Shown here one piece after another: positions 8,700 to 18,051 of a stretch of DNA of 64,000 nucleotides (position 1 is the stretch's first letter; every line of letters starts with the position of its first letter). The notes under the pieces were generated by a model. It was not told the origin of the DNA. It did no database searches and saw only the letters and a program-made list of their open reading frames with translations. The position numbers were made by a program, and so were the translations under genes. The DNA is from Hyphomicrobiales bacterium (GTDB taxonomy: Bacteria > Pseudomonadota > Alphaproteobacteria > Rhizobiales > Rhizobiaceae). The stretch spans positions 1 to 64,000 of the forward strand of contig UBTY01000041.1 of assembly GCA_900468535.1 (NCBI GenBank), read 5' to 3'.

Positions 8700-9494
8700 A
8701 TGAGCGACAACAGCACTTCACCGTTCGCACTCGCCGCCTGCGCTGAAATGCTGTGGCAGGACAAGCCGATCGACTGGCGTGCCTCGCGTTTGAAGGAAAT
8801 GGGGTTCGGCGTCGGCCTCTGGAACTGGCCGGAGCATGACCTGAAGAAGCTCGAAGCGACTGGCGCAACCTTCACCATCATGAACGGCTACCTTGCCGGT
8901 CGCCTAACCGACGATGAAGGTGCGGCCGAACTTCTGAGAACTGCGCGCGAAACCGCACAAGTCGGAAAGCGCCTTGGCGTGCAACGGTTGAACCTTCATG
9001 GAACAGGCCTCGGCGATCGCGGACTGCCGGTGCAGCCGGTCGAAGTGGTCACCGGCGCCATGTGGCTGAAGGCAAGTGATACTCTCCGGCGTATCGTCGA
9101 CATGGCCGAGGAAGAGAACGTCGTCTTCACCCTCGAGAACCTCAATCTGCCGGTCGACCATCCCGGGGTTCCGTTCGGTCGTGCGGAAGATACCTTGGCG
9201 CTGGTCTCAAGCATCAACCACCCCCGCCTTCGCCTGAACCTCGACCTCTATCACGCTCAGATCGGCGAAGGGAACCTTATCGAACTTTGCCGTAAATGCC
9301 TGCCGTGGATCGGGGAAATTCAGGTCGCCGACGTTCCCGGCCGCTGTGAGCCCGGAACCGGCGAGATCAACTGGAACGGCATTGCGAAGGCATTGGCAGC
9401 CATGGGCTACGTTGGCCCGATCGGCATGGAAGCCTGGGCCGCCGGCGATCCCGTCGTTGCTCTTGAAGCGTTCCGCGCCGCTTTCACTCTTTGA
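8700..9494 (+). CDS. Hydroxypyruvate isomerase-like TIM-barrel enzyme
   Basis: This 264-residue protein belongs to the xylose-isomerase-like TIM-barrel family (AP_endonuc_2). The C-terminal half has the signature of the Hyi/OtnI group: TLENLN, LNLDLYHAQIGEGNL, IGEIQVADVPGRCEPGTGEINW and IGMEAW. The acidic and histidine residues in these strands would bind a divalent metal. GGGAGGA lies ten bases upstream of ATG 8700; an earlier in-frame TTG at 8643 is less likely. It is divergent from the GST gene. It could isomerise hydroxypyruvate or a sugar-acid ketone; the substrate is not resolved. Confidence 0.82.
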   Translation: MSDNSTSPFALAACAEMLWQDKPIDWRASRLKEMGFGVGLWNWPEHDLKKLEATGATFTIMNGYLAGRLTDDEGAAELLRTARETAQVGKRLGVQRLNLHGTGLGDRGLPVQPVEVVTGAMWLKASDTLRRIVDMAEEENVVFTLENLNLPVDHPGVPFGRAEDTLALVSSINHPRLRLNLDLYHAQIGEGNLIELCRKCLPWIGEIQVADVPGRCEPGTGEINWNGIAKALAAMGYVGPIGMEAWAAGDPVVALEAFRAAFTL

Positions 9495-9557
9495 CGCTTC
9501 TGTCACGGGGGGCCATGCATCAAACCAAGCGGATCGCCGCTGCAAGGCGCGCGGATT

Positions 9558-11966
9558 TCAAATGATCTCGACCCGGTAGTTGGTTCCTTCCCACTCCTCA
9601 AGCTCCGTCCAGAAGAGCGTGAAGTCGATATATCCGTTGGTGACACCGTCGGTGCGCAAATCGCATATTTGCGTGCCAAAGCCCGTATCACGCGTCTCCG
9701 CGTCCGCCGTCGTGACCCAGCCGTCTTTCGACCAGTGCACCAGCGCGGGCTCGGGCAGTTCTATGCGCAAGACGCGGCCGGCCGGCATCCGCATCCGCTT
9801 CGCGGTTGGGCGCCACGAAACCGGGGGAGACGGTGGCGTCCCAGCAATATAGCGAGCGACGGTTTGTGGTGGCATGTCGAAGACCACGCCGTCGCGGATA
9901 GAGCGCAAGAGCTTTATGTGCTCGGCGTGCGCCCAGACCAGAGGCATTGCGCTGCCTGACGGGCGGCCGAGAAACAATTCGCGAGCCGGCAAATCCGCAC
10001 TATCCCACACCTGCTCGGGAATAAGGCCGCCGTCGCTTGCCGAGGCTTCGAGTGCCGCAAGAAGGCGCCGCGCCTCATCGGATCGGCCGGCGGCCAGTTC
10101 ATAATGGGCGCGCTCCCCTGTCAGCAGCGGCCAGAGCCGCCCGATACCACTTCCTGCGAACGGGCGACCGTCGTCGCGCTCACCATAGCCGTCGCCGTTG
10201 TAGCGATACCAATAGGCTCCCGTCGGAAGATCGCGCCGGAGTTCGGAGTCGATCGCAGTAACGGTGTCAACGATGCGAGGATCGTCCGCCGCTCTCAACC
10301 CGAACCTGACGAGAGCCAAGGCATCCGGGCTCAACAGCAAGTCCGCCTCGATAACTTCGCCGCCATCGTCACGGTTGCGGATCGGAATGAAATCACGCCC
10401 CAGGGACGGGCAGCCATCGCTGTCGGATGCGATACGAACATAATAGCCGGCAATGCCGAGGCGCCTGGAGAGCTCCGTATCACTGGCGTATGTCCATTCC
10501 TCTATGGACTCGTTCCAGCCATCCGCGACCTCACGCAGGTATTGCGCCTGCGCCATGCGCCCCGCCGCTTCCAACGCATCGGCCGCCGCAAGCAGTCCGG
10601 CGATCTCGACAGCGAGGGTGAAGGGAGAATAGCCACCGTCCTCCTCCCAACGATCCTGCTGGGTCGCCGGTCCATTGCGAACGATATAGGCGGCGGCGGC
10701 CTCTATCATCTGGAGATAGCGACCGTTAGACGACGCCTCGATCACGCCGGCGCGAAGGAGCATGTCGTAAAGCAGGATCGGGAAGGCCGTCTCGTCCATC
10801 TGGATACCGTTCCAGTAAGGGCGTCCATCGAGCCAGGCATTCTGGACCCAATGGCCGTCGGCCTCCTGGATGGCCAGAAGATAATCAAGCACCGAGCGGG
10901 CATCCGCTTCTGCGCCGGCTGCAAGCAACCCACCTGCGGTCTCGACGAGATCGCGCGTCCAGACCAGATGATAGCCGCCAAGGTCGTCGTCGCTCTTGTT
11001 GAAGCCCCACGGTACTGACAGGCTCGCGATGATTGCACCCGACGTGTCATCACGATGCGTAGCAAGCACGCCCGTGCTGACCCGGTATCGATTCAAGGTT
11101 TCGGGGTCATGCGGTTCATCGAGAGGAAGCAGTGTTGCCTGCCATTCGCGCCAACCCTTGCGATAGCGCTTCAGCGCTGGGGCCGCACCCTGATCGAGGC
11201 TGAGAACGGCTCGAAACGCCGCCTCCTCCGGCTGGGAGCCGAAGCCAATGGCGACCAGCGCGCGCCCGCTTCCCGCCTCCATGTCGAGCGTGCCAGACAA
11301 TGCGACATTGCCGGATGTGGCGAGCCGATAGTCCTGGTTGAGGCCCTGGCCGCGCGAGAGCGTTTGCCATCCGTCGGACATACCGACATAACCCGCCGAT
11401 CGCGCGATCCACGGAACCGTCGATGCAACGGCAAGCGAGCGGCCGGAGCCTTGCGCGAACAGCATCGGCCTGCCTTTGAAATCCCCATACCACGCAGTGT
11501 TGTCCGCGCCACCATTGACCAGATGCGGCGCCACGAGCGCATGGAGCTGGTAGTCCGACAAGGGCCCGACCAATGCTTCGAAGTGCAGATCTTGAAGGAC
11601 GACCTCCCTATCGGGATCGGCGAACACCGTCTTCGTGATCCGATAACGACCGTCCCTTGCCGTATTGACGAGGCGGAATGCCGGGACACCGTCCTCGATT
11701 GCCTGCACCGAATGATCCGCATCCCGCTTCTCCTCGGAGAAATAGCCTGCTGCGGTCACGAGGAAACCGAAATCGCGCACGCACGCCATGTCGAGGCGCG
11801 GCGCATAGATCTCGTTGAGAATGCCATGGCTTGTCGTGAACCAGACGCGGCTGGCGGGGCTGACGGCTGTGCCGACGGCGCTCTTGTCACTGGATGTCCA
11901 GCGGGGCTCGATCCCGGGAGCGCCCGGCGGCACAACGGAAGCTGATGCTGCTATCGGAACGGCCAC
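9558..11966 (-). CDS. GH15 glucoamylase-like glycoside hydrolase
   Basis: This 802-residue protein has the prokaryotic two-domain glucoamylase layout: an N-terminal beta-sandwich (RWTSSDKSAVGTAVSPASRVWFT to about residue 270) and an (alpha/alpha)6 catalytic domain. The catalytic domain contains LSVPWGFNKSDDDLGGYHLVWTRDL and the acid cluster near WEEDGGYSPFTL. The family removes terminal glucose from alpha-glucans. The start is GTG with GGAGG about eight bases upstream. No clear signal peptide is visible, so it may act in the cytoplasm on imported oligosaccharides. It lies downstream of, but 366 bases from, the sugar ABC operon. Confidence 0.87.
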   Translation of the reverse strand: MAVPIAASASVVPPGAPGIEPRWTSSDKSAVGTAVSPASRVWFTTSHGILNEIYAPRLDMACVRDFGFLVTAAGYFSEEKRDADHSVQAIEDGVPAFRLVNTARDGRYRITKTVFADPDREVVLQDLHFEALVGPLSDYQLHALVAPHLVNGGADNTAWYGDFKGRPMLFAQGSGRSLAVASTVPWIARSAGYVGMSDGWQTLSRGQGLNQDYRLATSGNVALSGTLDMEAGSGRALVAIGFGSQPEEAAFRAVLSLDQGAAPALKRYRKGWREWQATLLPLDEPHDPETLNRYRVSTGVLATHRDDTSGAIIASLSVPWGFNKSDDDLGGYHLVWTRDLVETAGGLLAAGAEADARSVLDYLLAIQEADGHWVQNAWLDGRPYWNGIQMDETAFPILLYDMLLRAGVIEASSNGRYLQMIEAAAAYIVRNGPATQQDRWEEDGGYSPFTLAVEIAGLLAAADALEAAGRMAQAQYLREVADGWNESIEEWTYASDTELSRRLGIAGYYVRIASDSDGCPSLGRDFIPIRNRDDGGEVIEADLLLSPDALALVRFGLRAADDPRIVDTVTAIDSELRRDLPTGAYWYRYNGDGYGERDDGRPFAGSGIGRLWPLLTGERAHYELAAGRSDEARRLLAALEASASDGGLIPEQVWDSADLPARELFLGRPSGSAMPLVWAHAEHIKLLRSIRDGVVFDMPPQTVARYIAGTPPSPPVSWRPTAKRMRMPAGRVLRIELPEPALVHWSKDGWVTTADAETRDTGFGTQICDLRTDGVTNGYIDFTLFWTELEEWEGTNYRVEII

Positions 11967-12332
11967 TTGCTGATCCTCCGCTCAAATGGCTGACCTCATC
12001 AGTGAGCCATACCTGCGGCGAAATCAAGCGCACGTCATTTTGAGCAGCGAGTTTCCAGCTTCATTGCCGAGAGTAGCTCGCCAACAGCATCGCGGCCCTG
12101 CTGTCAGATCGGACCTCCGCCATCCCTTGTCGTCTGCAGACTCTTCAGAAGATCGATCAGCTTCGCCGCCATCTACCTGATCTCTGTCAGGCGTATGGCC
12201 GTAGGCCTGAGGCACCAGTTCGCGCACTGGCTTACGGCTGCACGACGCCGAATAGCTCGGAAGTCGCGGCCGTCCACGTACTGTAGCGCAAGGTGGTCTT
12301 GCGCCACATCTACGTCCTTCCGGCTGCTGATT
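11967..12332. other. Non-coding gap between glucoamylase and ABC operon
   Basis: No convincing coding sequence is present. The glucoamylase ribosome-binding site is at the left edge. Positions 12198-12238 can fold into an imperfect hairpin (outer GCCGTA/TACGGC, inner CCAGT/ACTGG) without a T tract; it may be an operon-end processing structure. The glucoamylase promoter presumably lies here, but I cannot identify it. Confidence 0.4.
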
Positions 12333-13382
12333 TCAGATACGTCGCCCGCTCACAGTATCAAAGACGTGTGCGCGGTCGGTGAGAAAACTGATTGAGATCA
12401 TCTGGCCCGGATCGATGCTGAGGCGGTCCTTCGAGACGATTGTGATCTCGTGCTCGCCGAGCCGTGCTGTGACATGCGTTTCCGACCCCGTGGGCTCTAC
12501 GACCAAAACCTCCGCAGGTACCCCGCCTTCTTTGCCTATGACGATGTCGTCCGGCCGAATTCCATACGAAGCATCGGCTCCGTCCCGCACCTCGGCCGTG
12601 TTCGGCACGGTTGCGATACCTGCGACCAGCAAGCCTGCCTGCGTCGCCCTGGCCGGCAGGATGTTCATCGCCGGACTGCCCATGAACGTCGCGACAAACA
12701 AATTCGCCGGACGATCATAGAGCTCCAGTGGCGTGCCGATCTGCTCGACGCGACCTGCATTCATCACGACGATCTTGTCAGCCATGGTCATGGCCTCGAT
12801 CTGATCATGGGTAACATAGACGATCGTCGATTTCAGGCGCTGGTGGAGCGCCTTGATCTCCGCACGCATCTTGACGCGTAGCTTCGCGTCCAGATTGGAC
12901 AAGGGTTCGTCGAACAGAAAGACCTTCGGATGGCGAACAATCGCCCGGCCCATGGCGACGCGCTGACGCTGTCCGCCTGACAGCTGCGCGGGCTTGCGTT
13001 CCAGAAGTGGCGTCAGCGACAGGATATCAGCCGCCTTGTCGACCTCCGCCTTGATCTCGGCCTTGCTCTTGCCGGCAAGCTCAAGCGCGAATCCCATGTT
13101 TTGCGCAACCGTCATCTGCGGGTAGAGCGCATAGTTCTGGAACACCATAGAGATGTCGCGATCCTTGGGTTCGAGGTCATTGACCCGCCTGCCGTCGATC
13201 GAGATGTCCCCCGACGTGACCGTCTCGAGACCCGCGATCATGCGCAGCAACGTGGATTTTCCGCAGCCTGAAGGGCCGACGAGAATGACGAACTCGCCAT
13301 CCTTGATCGACACGTCGACGCCGTGCATGACGGCGACCGCGGCGTAGGACTTCTTTACATCGGAGATTTCGACGGATGCCAT
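12333..13382 (-). CDS. CUT1 sugar ABC transporter ATPase (MalK/UgpC type)
   Basis: This 349-residue ATPase has Walker A LVGPSGCGKST, Q-loop VFQNYALYP, the signature LSGGQRQRVAMGRAIVRHP, Walker B VFLFDEPLSNLD and the H-loop VTHD. The C-terminal part contains the OB-fold (TOBE) domain typical of MalK/UgpC. It is the last gene of the five-gene sugar operon, starting nine bases after the glycosidase stop. It would energise the two permeases encoded upstream. Confidence 0.95.
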   Translation of the reverse strand: MASVEISDVKKSYAAVAVMHGVDVSIKDGEFVILVGPSGCGKSTLLRMIAGLETVTSGDISIDGRRVNDLEPKDRDISMVFQNYALYPQMTVAQNMGFALELAGKSKAEIKAEVDKAADILSLTPLLERKPAQLSGGQRQRVAMGRAIVRHPKVFLFDEPLSNLDAKLRVKMRAEIKALHQRLKSTIVYVTHDQIEAMTMADKIVVMNAGRVEQIGTPLELYDRPANLFVATFMGSPAMNILPARATQAGLLVAGIATVPNTAEVRDGADASYGIRPDDIVIGKEGGVPAEVLVVEPTGSETHVTARLGEHEITIVSKDRLSIDPGQMISISFLTDRAHVFDTVSGRRI

Positions 13383-13391
13383 TGGCTCACC

Positions 13392-14900
13392 TCAATCGAG
13401 TTTGCGCACGCGCAGTGCGAGATAGGGACGTCCCGGCAGTTCGATGCCGAAGGCAGCGTCCGCCTTGCCACCCCGCGTGATGTTTCCATGCCGCTGCGGA
13501 TGCGGAACGAAGGCCTCGATCCGTTTGGCCGGCGTCACTGTCATGTTCCACGTGTCGATGAGATCGATCTCGTAGCGACCGTCATCCGTCGGCAGACCTG
13601 TCGTCCACTGGTTCGGTTGGTGCTCGCCGAAATAGAGGTACGACACCTTGCCGCCTATGTCCTGGGCGCCGGAAATTCGGCTCCATGGCCACTGGTCATG
13701 CATACCCATCGGCTCCAGGCCTTCGAGCTTGTCACTCTGCATCAGCTTGAGAAGGAAGTTGATGCGCTTCCAGCTCTCGCCATGAAGAACACCGCCCTTG
13801 GCCCACCAGATGAGATCATCGGGATCGACATATGTCTCGCCGTGGCCGGCATAACCGCCGCGCATGACAGTGATCCAGAAGCGGTGGACGAGTTCCTCGG
13901 CGCTGATGTTGCCCCAGCAATAGATGATGTTGCCTTCGTATTCCGGCTCGTCGTTGACGACAGGCTTGCCGTAAGCCAGCCGCCATTCCGGCGTCCGCTT
14001 CACATCCCAGTTCTGGATGCAGACGTGGGTGATCCACGGCTTGCGGTGGTCGAAGTTCATGTTCTGATCGCCATTGTGGATCGACCGAAGGTGCTGAACC
14101 GGATCGTTCTCCTCGAGGATGTGGCAAAAGCGATCCCAGGTCTCGACCGGAATGGTATCGAGTAGGAAGTCGTATTCGTTTGCCAGTGCCCACCAGACAT
14201 TGCGAAAGCCGGAGAGGCGAGCGGCGACATATTCGACGTAGCGCAGGTTCTGCGCCTCGGTCATGGTTGCATATCCCCAACGGTCGTAGGGATGGAAGAG
14301 GATCAGGTCCGCTTCGATGCCGAGGTCGCCGAGGCGGGCGATCTGCTTTTCCAGATGCTGGAAGGCCGCAGGATTGGGGCGATCGAAATCGATCCCACCA
14401 TCGCTCTTCTCCTGAAACATCGGCTGAAGCGGCTCATTGGTGTTGAACGGATAATCCTTCGGGAAAACGCCCATGCGGATCTTGTTGAAGCCGCTCTTCT
14501 CGAGGCTCGCAAGCGTTTGCTGCTGCATGTCGAGTGGCTGGTGCGTCCAGGCGTAGCAGGTCGTTCCGAACGGAAAGTACGGCGTGCCATCTGCATAGGC
14601 GAAATGGAAGCGATTGCGGACATGGACCGGCCCATGCACGCCATCCCGCGCGGCGGTTACTGTGAGACCGCCCTCCCTGCCCTCGAGTTCAGCGACGTTG
14701 GACGTCGTAGTGTAGGTCCACTCACCAACGGCGTCCGGCATGAAGCGGATCACATACTCGTCGCCGCCGTCGTGAAAACCGGTGACGCGCACCGAGCGAT
14801 TGCCCTGCTTGAAATGCGCATGCAAGGTGACATCGAGATAAGGGTTGCCGTTGCCCGGCGCCTTCAGGCGGGCTTCAAAGGTATCGTAAAGATGGGTCAT
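13392..14900 (-). CDS. DUF5060-type glycoside hydrolase, cytoplasmic
   Basis: About 502 residues. An N-terminal beta-sandwich (residues about 1-95, FEARLKAPGNGNPYLDVTL to VGEWTYTT) resembles DUF5060. A TIM-barrel domain of the DUF4038/DUF5605 type follows, with FPFGTTCYAWTHQ, a probable acid/base glutamate in ALANEYDF (about residue 242) and a probable nucleophile region in VNDEPEYEG (about 318). There is no signal peptide, so it should act inside the cell on the imported substrate. An ATG at 14906 overlaps the permease stop as ATGA, but the ATG at 14900 has AAGGA at proper spacing. It sits between permease and ATPase genes. Glycosidic specificity is unknown. Confidence 0.82.
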   Translation of the reverse strand: MTHLYDTFEARLKAPGNGNPYLDVTLHAHFKQGNRSVRVTGFHDGGDEYVIRFMPDAVGEWTYTTTSNVAELEGREGGLTVTAARDGVHGPVHVRNRFHFAYADGTPYFPFGTTCYAWTHQPLDMQQQTLASLEKSGFNKIRMGVFPKDYPFNTNEPLQPMFQEKSDGGIDFDRPNPAAFQHLEKQIARLGDLGIEADLILFHPYDRWGYATMTEAQNLRYVEYVAARLSGFRNVWWALANEYDFLLDTIPVETWDRFCHILEENDPVQHLRSIHNGDQNMNFDHRKPWITHVCIQNWDVKRTPEWRLAYGKPVVNDEPEYEGNIIYCWGNISAEELVHRFWITVMRGGYAGHGETYVDPDDLIWWAKGGVLHGESWKRINFLLKLMQSDKLEGLEPMGMHDQWPWSRISGAQDIGGKVSYLYFGEHQPNQWTTGLPTDDGRYEIDLIDTWNMTVTPAKRIEAFVPHPQRHGNITRGGKADAAFGIELPGRPYLALRVRKLD

Positions 14901-14902
14901 GA

Positions 14903-15769
14903 TCATTCCTTGACGGCCCCGGTGGTCAGACCGGCGACGAAATAACGTTGGAACATGAGGTAGACGATGGCTGCTGGCAGCACCGTCATGATGATGGCGG
15001 CATTTAGCTCGCCGTAGTCGCTCGAGAACTGGCTCTGGAAACTCATCAAGCCGAGTGGAAGAGTCCACATCTTCGGATCCTGAAGAATGACGAGTGCCAT
15101 CGCGAATTCATTCCAGGTGGCAACGAAGTCGAGGATCAGCAGCGCAGAGAGCACGGGCAGCGACACCGGAAGAAATATCCGCCGGAAGATCGTAAAATGC
15201 GAAGCGCCGTCGATGCGTGCAGCCTCCGAGAGTTCCTTCGGCACGGCCGAGAAGAAGCCATGAAGAATGAACACCTGGTAGGGGATGCCGAAGGCAAGAT
15301 AAGGCAAGATGATGCCGGGATAGGTGTTGATTAGCCCGAATGCATTGACCTGTCGGAAGATCGGCGCAAGCATGACCTGGAACGGCAGCATGGTGCCGAA
15401 CAGGAAGAGCGCGAAGAGTGCCTTGTTCATCCGCATCGGAACCTTGGCGAGCGCATAGGCCGCCATGGCAGAGATGAACAGGCCGAGCGGAACCTTGATC
15501 ACCGTGATCACCACGCCGTTAAAGGCGGTGGTCGAGAAGTTGCCGCGCTTCCACGCCGCGATGAAATTGTCGAACGCCAGTTCGGTCGGCGGCATGAAAG
15601 CACTCGACCCCATCACAGTGGAGTTCGACTTCAACGAGGTGAAGACGATAAACAGGAACGGCGTGATCCAGATGAGCGCCAGCAGAATGAACGCGATCCA
15701 CAGCGCGACGAGAACAGGGTCGACCTTTGCGGAACCGACGGGCCGGAAGGCTTGCGAGAACATCTTCAT
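14903..15769 (-). CDS. CUT1 sugar ABC transporter permease (MalG type)
   Basis: This 288-residue membrane permease has six hydrophobic segments and the binding-protein-dependent transport motif EAARIDGASHFTIFRRIFLP before TM5. The start at 15769 overlaps the stop of the preceding permease (ATGA) and has GAGGAG eight bases upstream. The gene also overlaps the start region of the downstream glycosidase. It pairs with the MalF-type permease. Confidence 0.93.
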   Translation of the reverse strand: MKMFSQAFRPVGSAKVDPVLVALWIAFILLALIWITPFLFIVFTSLKSNSTVMGSSAFMPPTELAFDNFIAAWKRGNFSTTAFNGVVITVIKVPLGLFISAMAAYALAKVPMRMNKALFALFLFGTMLPFQVMLAPIFRQVNAFGLINTYPGIILPYLAFGIPYQVFILHGFFSAVPKELSEAARIDGASHFTIFRRIFLPVSLPVLSALLILDFVATWNEFAMALVILQDPKMWTLPLGLMSFQSQFSSDYGELNAAIIMTVLPAAIVYLMFQRYFVAGLTTGAVKE

Positions 15770-16665
15770 CGCACCATCTCCTCGCGGCGGAACATCCACC
15801 GCATGTAAGGCAGGACAATCACCAGCGTGATCAGCAGCAGGACGACGGAAACAGCGGCACCGCGACCGAACACGCCAAGCTGCATGGACTGCGTATAGGC
15901 CCACATCGCCAGCATCTGGGTGGACTGAGCTGGCCCGCCGCCGGTCATGCCGTAAACGATATCAAAGGCTTTCAGCGAATTGATCAAAGACAGAACGAAG
16001 ACCACCGTGATCGTCGGCCCGAGCGCTGGAAGAGTGACATAACGGAAAACACCCCAGCGCCCTGCCCCATCGATGCGAGCGGCTTCGATCAGCGTCGTCG
16101 AGACGCTCTGGAGACCGGCTAGAAAAAGTACCATGGAAAAGCCGACGGATTGCCAGACATGCGCAACGAAGACCGACCAGAGAGCAATCTTCTTGTCGCC
16201 CAGCCAGTCCATGATCCAGCCATCCAGATGCCAGCTAGTCAGCAAACTGTTGAAGAGCCCGAAGAACGGGTCATACATCCACTTCCAGATCGTCGCGACG
16301 GCGATCGAGGCAATGATGACGGGTAGGTAGAAGATCACCCGGAGGCCCGATTTTCCTGGGATATTCTGATTGAGCGCGAGCGCCAGGCAGAAGCTGATCA
16401 GATTGGGGATGATCACGGCAAATGCCGTCCACAGGATGGTATTGGTGAGCGCACCCCAGAATACCGGGTCCTGCGTCATGATCGCTCGATAGTTCGCCAG
16501 ACCGACGAACTTCGCGTCCGGACTGAGGCCGTTCCAGGATGAGAACGACATGCGGATGACGTCGACCATCGGATAGACGGCGAACAGAAGGTAGACCACC
16601 AGAGCGGGCGCGAGCAGGACATAGCCCTGCATCTGCGGCCCCATAGATTGGCGCGCTTTCGACAT
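15766..16665 (-). CDS. CUT1 sugar ABC transporter permease (MalF type)
   Basis: This 299-residue permease begins with a short cytoplasmic tail and then TM1 (GYVLLAPALVVYLLFAVYPM). The EAA loop is EAARIDGAGRWGVFRYVTLP. GGAAG lies upstream of ATG. It is the second gene of the operon and overlaps the next permease gene by 4 bases. Confidence 0.93.
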   Translation of the reverse strand: MSKARQSMGPQMQGYVLLAPALVVYLLFAVYPMVDVIRMSFSSWNGLSPDAKFVGLANYRAIMTQDPVFWGALTNTILWTAFAVIIPNLISFCLALALNQNIPGKSGLRVIFYLPVIIASIAVATIWKWMYDPFFGLFNSLLTSWHLDGWIMDWLGDKKIALWSVFVAHVWQSVGFSMVLFLAGLQSVSTTLIEAARIDGAGRWGVFRYVTLPALGPTITVVFVLSLINSLKAFDIVYGMTGGGPAQSTQMLAMWAYTQSMQLGVFGRGAAVSVVLLLITLVIVLPYMRWMFRREEMVR

Positions 16666-16687
16666 TTCTTCTTCCGAACCTTGTGGT

Positions 16688-16716
16688 GGGGCTCCGCCTG
16701 AAACGCGCGGAGCCCC
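16688..16716 (-). other. Hairpin after binding-protein gene
   Basis: A perfect 10-bp stem (GGGGCTCCGC / GCGGAGCCCC) lies between the solute-binding-protein stop and the first permease. No T tract follows on the minus strand. Such structures commonly protect the upstream binding-protein mRNA from 3' decay and give unequal expression; that role is inferred. Confidence 0.55.
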
Positions 16717-16728
16717 GGCCTTGGGAGG

Positions 16729-17970
16729 TTATCCTCGATTGGCGATGAAGGTCTGCAGGGTCTTGCCCGCGTCGTCAGGCTTGATGTTGCCGGACGCCAC
16801 TTCATTGATGACGCGCCAATATTCCGTGGTCACGTCGAGCGGGAATGCCTGGTCGCCGTTCATGTAGATCTTCGTGTACTTGCCGAAGATATCCATCCAT
16901 TTCTGGTCGAGCGCCGAGACGTTCGAGTACTTGACGTTCGCGTTGACCGAGATCGAGCCAAACGCGCCGAGGTTCTCCTGCTGAACCTTGTCGGAGAGCA
17001 GATAATCGAGGAACTTGGTCGCCTCTTCGGAGTTGGGGCTCTTCGCCGAAACGTAGAGATATTCGGCAAAGCCGTAGAGACGATCGGTTCCGGTCGGGAA
17101 CGGGAAGAGATCGAAATTGTCGATCTTCTTGGAGTCCGCCAGCTGGCTCACCAGCCAGTCGCCCTCAACCATCATCGCCGCACGATTGGCAAGGAAGAGG
17201 TTGAAGCTCTGCGAGTTGTCTATGCCCATGAACGGCTTGAGGATGTAGTTCTGCGACCAGTCGTTCAGCTCCTGGAAGCTCGCGGTGGCGCATGGCTCGG
17301 TGCCCCAATCGAGCTTCATGTCCATCAACTGGTCATGTTTTTCGGCGCCGCATTTGGCTTCCAGGATGACATCCATCAGGCGCATCAGGTGCCAGTTGAC
17401 CGTGCCGCCGAATGTCATCGCCGGAATGCCGGCCTGCTTCAGCTTCGCGGCGTCGGCTTTCAGCTCGTCGTAGGTTGTCGGAGGCGCAGTGATGCCGGCC
17501 TTGGCGAACAGTTCCTTGTTGTAATAGATCCCTTCGCCGTGGAAGGTGTATGGCACGCCGTTACGTCCGCCGGGATAGATCTTCGAAAAGCTTCCGGCGG
17601 TGCCGACCAGACGCTTGTCCCAGTCGTACTTGGTATAGGCTTCATCCAGCGGCTTAGACAGACCCGCCTTGACGAATTCCCCGCCCAGCCCAAGGCCTGC
17701 CCACATGAAGTAGATGTCCGGCCCCTGGCTGGACTGCGCGGCGACGCGGAGCGCCGCCTTGTGCTCGTCCACGGAGCGGCCTTCGCGGGTCACGGTGACG
17801 CCGGGGTTCGCGGTTTCGAATTCCTTGATGATCTTGTCCCACGCCACGTTGGCGGAGTTGTTGTCAAAGGTGAGTGTCCAGATCTTCACTTCACCCGCAT
17901 TGGCGGCACCCGAAACGAGCGCTGCACTCATCGCCAACGCAGACAGCGTGGCGGTCAAACCATTCTTCAT
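16729..17970 (-). CDS. Sugar ABC transporter substrate-binding protein
   Basis: This 413-residue extracellular solute-binding protein (family 1) has a clear Sec signal peptide: MKN, a hydrophobic core (LTATLSALAMSAALVSGA), then probable cleavage at ANA-GEV. The mature protein shows KEFETANPGVTVTRE and a ligand-binding WAGLGLGGEFVKAGL region. The start at 17970 has AGGGAGG at good spacing, while the longer frame to 18015 has no support. It is the first gene of the five-gene sugar operon, divergent from a ROK regulator. Confidence 0.93.
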   Translation of the reverse strand: MKNGLTATLSALAMSAALVSGAANAGEVKIWTLTFDNNSANVAWDKIIKEFETANPGVTVTREGRSVDEHKAALRVAAQSSQGPDIYFMWAGLGLGGEFVKAGLSKPLDEAYTKYDWDKRLVGTAGSFSKIYPGGRNGVPYTFHGEGIYYNKELFAKAGITAPPTTYDELKADAAKLKQAGIPAMTFGGTVNWHLMRLMDVILEAKCGAEKHDQLMDMKLDWGTEPCATASFQELNDWSQNYILKPFMGIDNSQSFNLFLANRAAMMVEGDWLVSQLADSKKIDNFDLFPFPTGTDRLYGFAEYLYVSAKSPNSEEATKFLDYLLSDKVQQENLGAFGSISVNANVKYSNVSALDQKWMDIFGKYTKIYMNGDQAFPLDVTTEYWRVINEVASGNIKPDDAGKTLQTFIANRG

Positions 17971-18028
17971 CGAAGCCTCCCTGAGCGGTCCTCTGCCGCG
18001 ACAGCAATCAACCAAACGCGTTCAAAAC

Positions 18029-18034
18029 TGTCAA
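18029..18034 (-). promoter_or_regulatory. Candidate -35 hexamer for the sugar operon
   Basis: A perfect TTGACA on the minus strand lies about 60 bases upstream of the binding-protein start. The matching -10 position 17 bases downstream reads TTGATT, a weak match. The inverted repeat at 18052-18097 starts 18 bases upstream of this hexamer. Confidence 0.3.
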
Positions 18035-18051
18035 TGACTTTTTTCTATTTT

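Noticed and set aside
12198..12238. Hairpin downstream of the sugar operon as a terminator
   Set aside because: Imperfect stem and no T tract; kept only as a possible processing structure.
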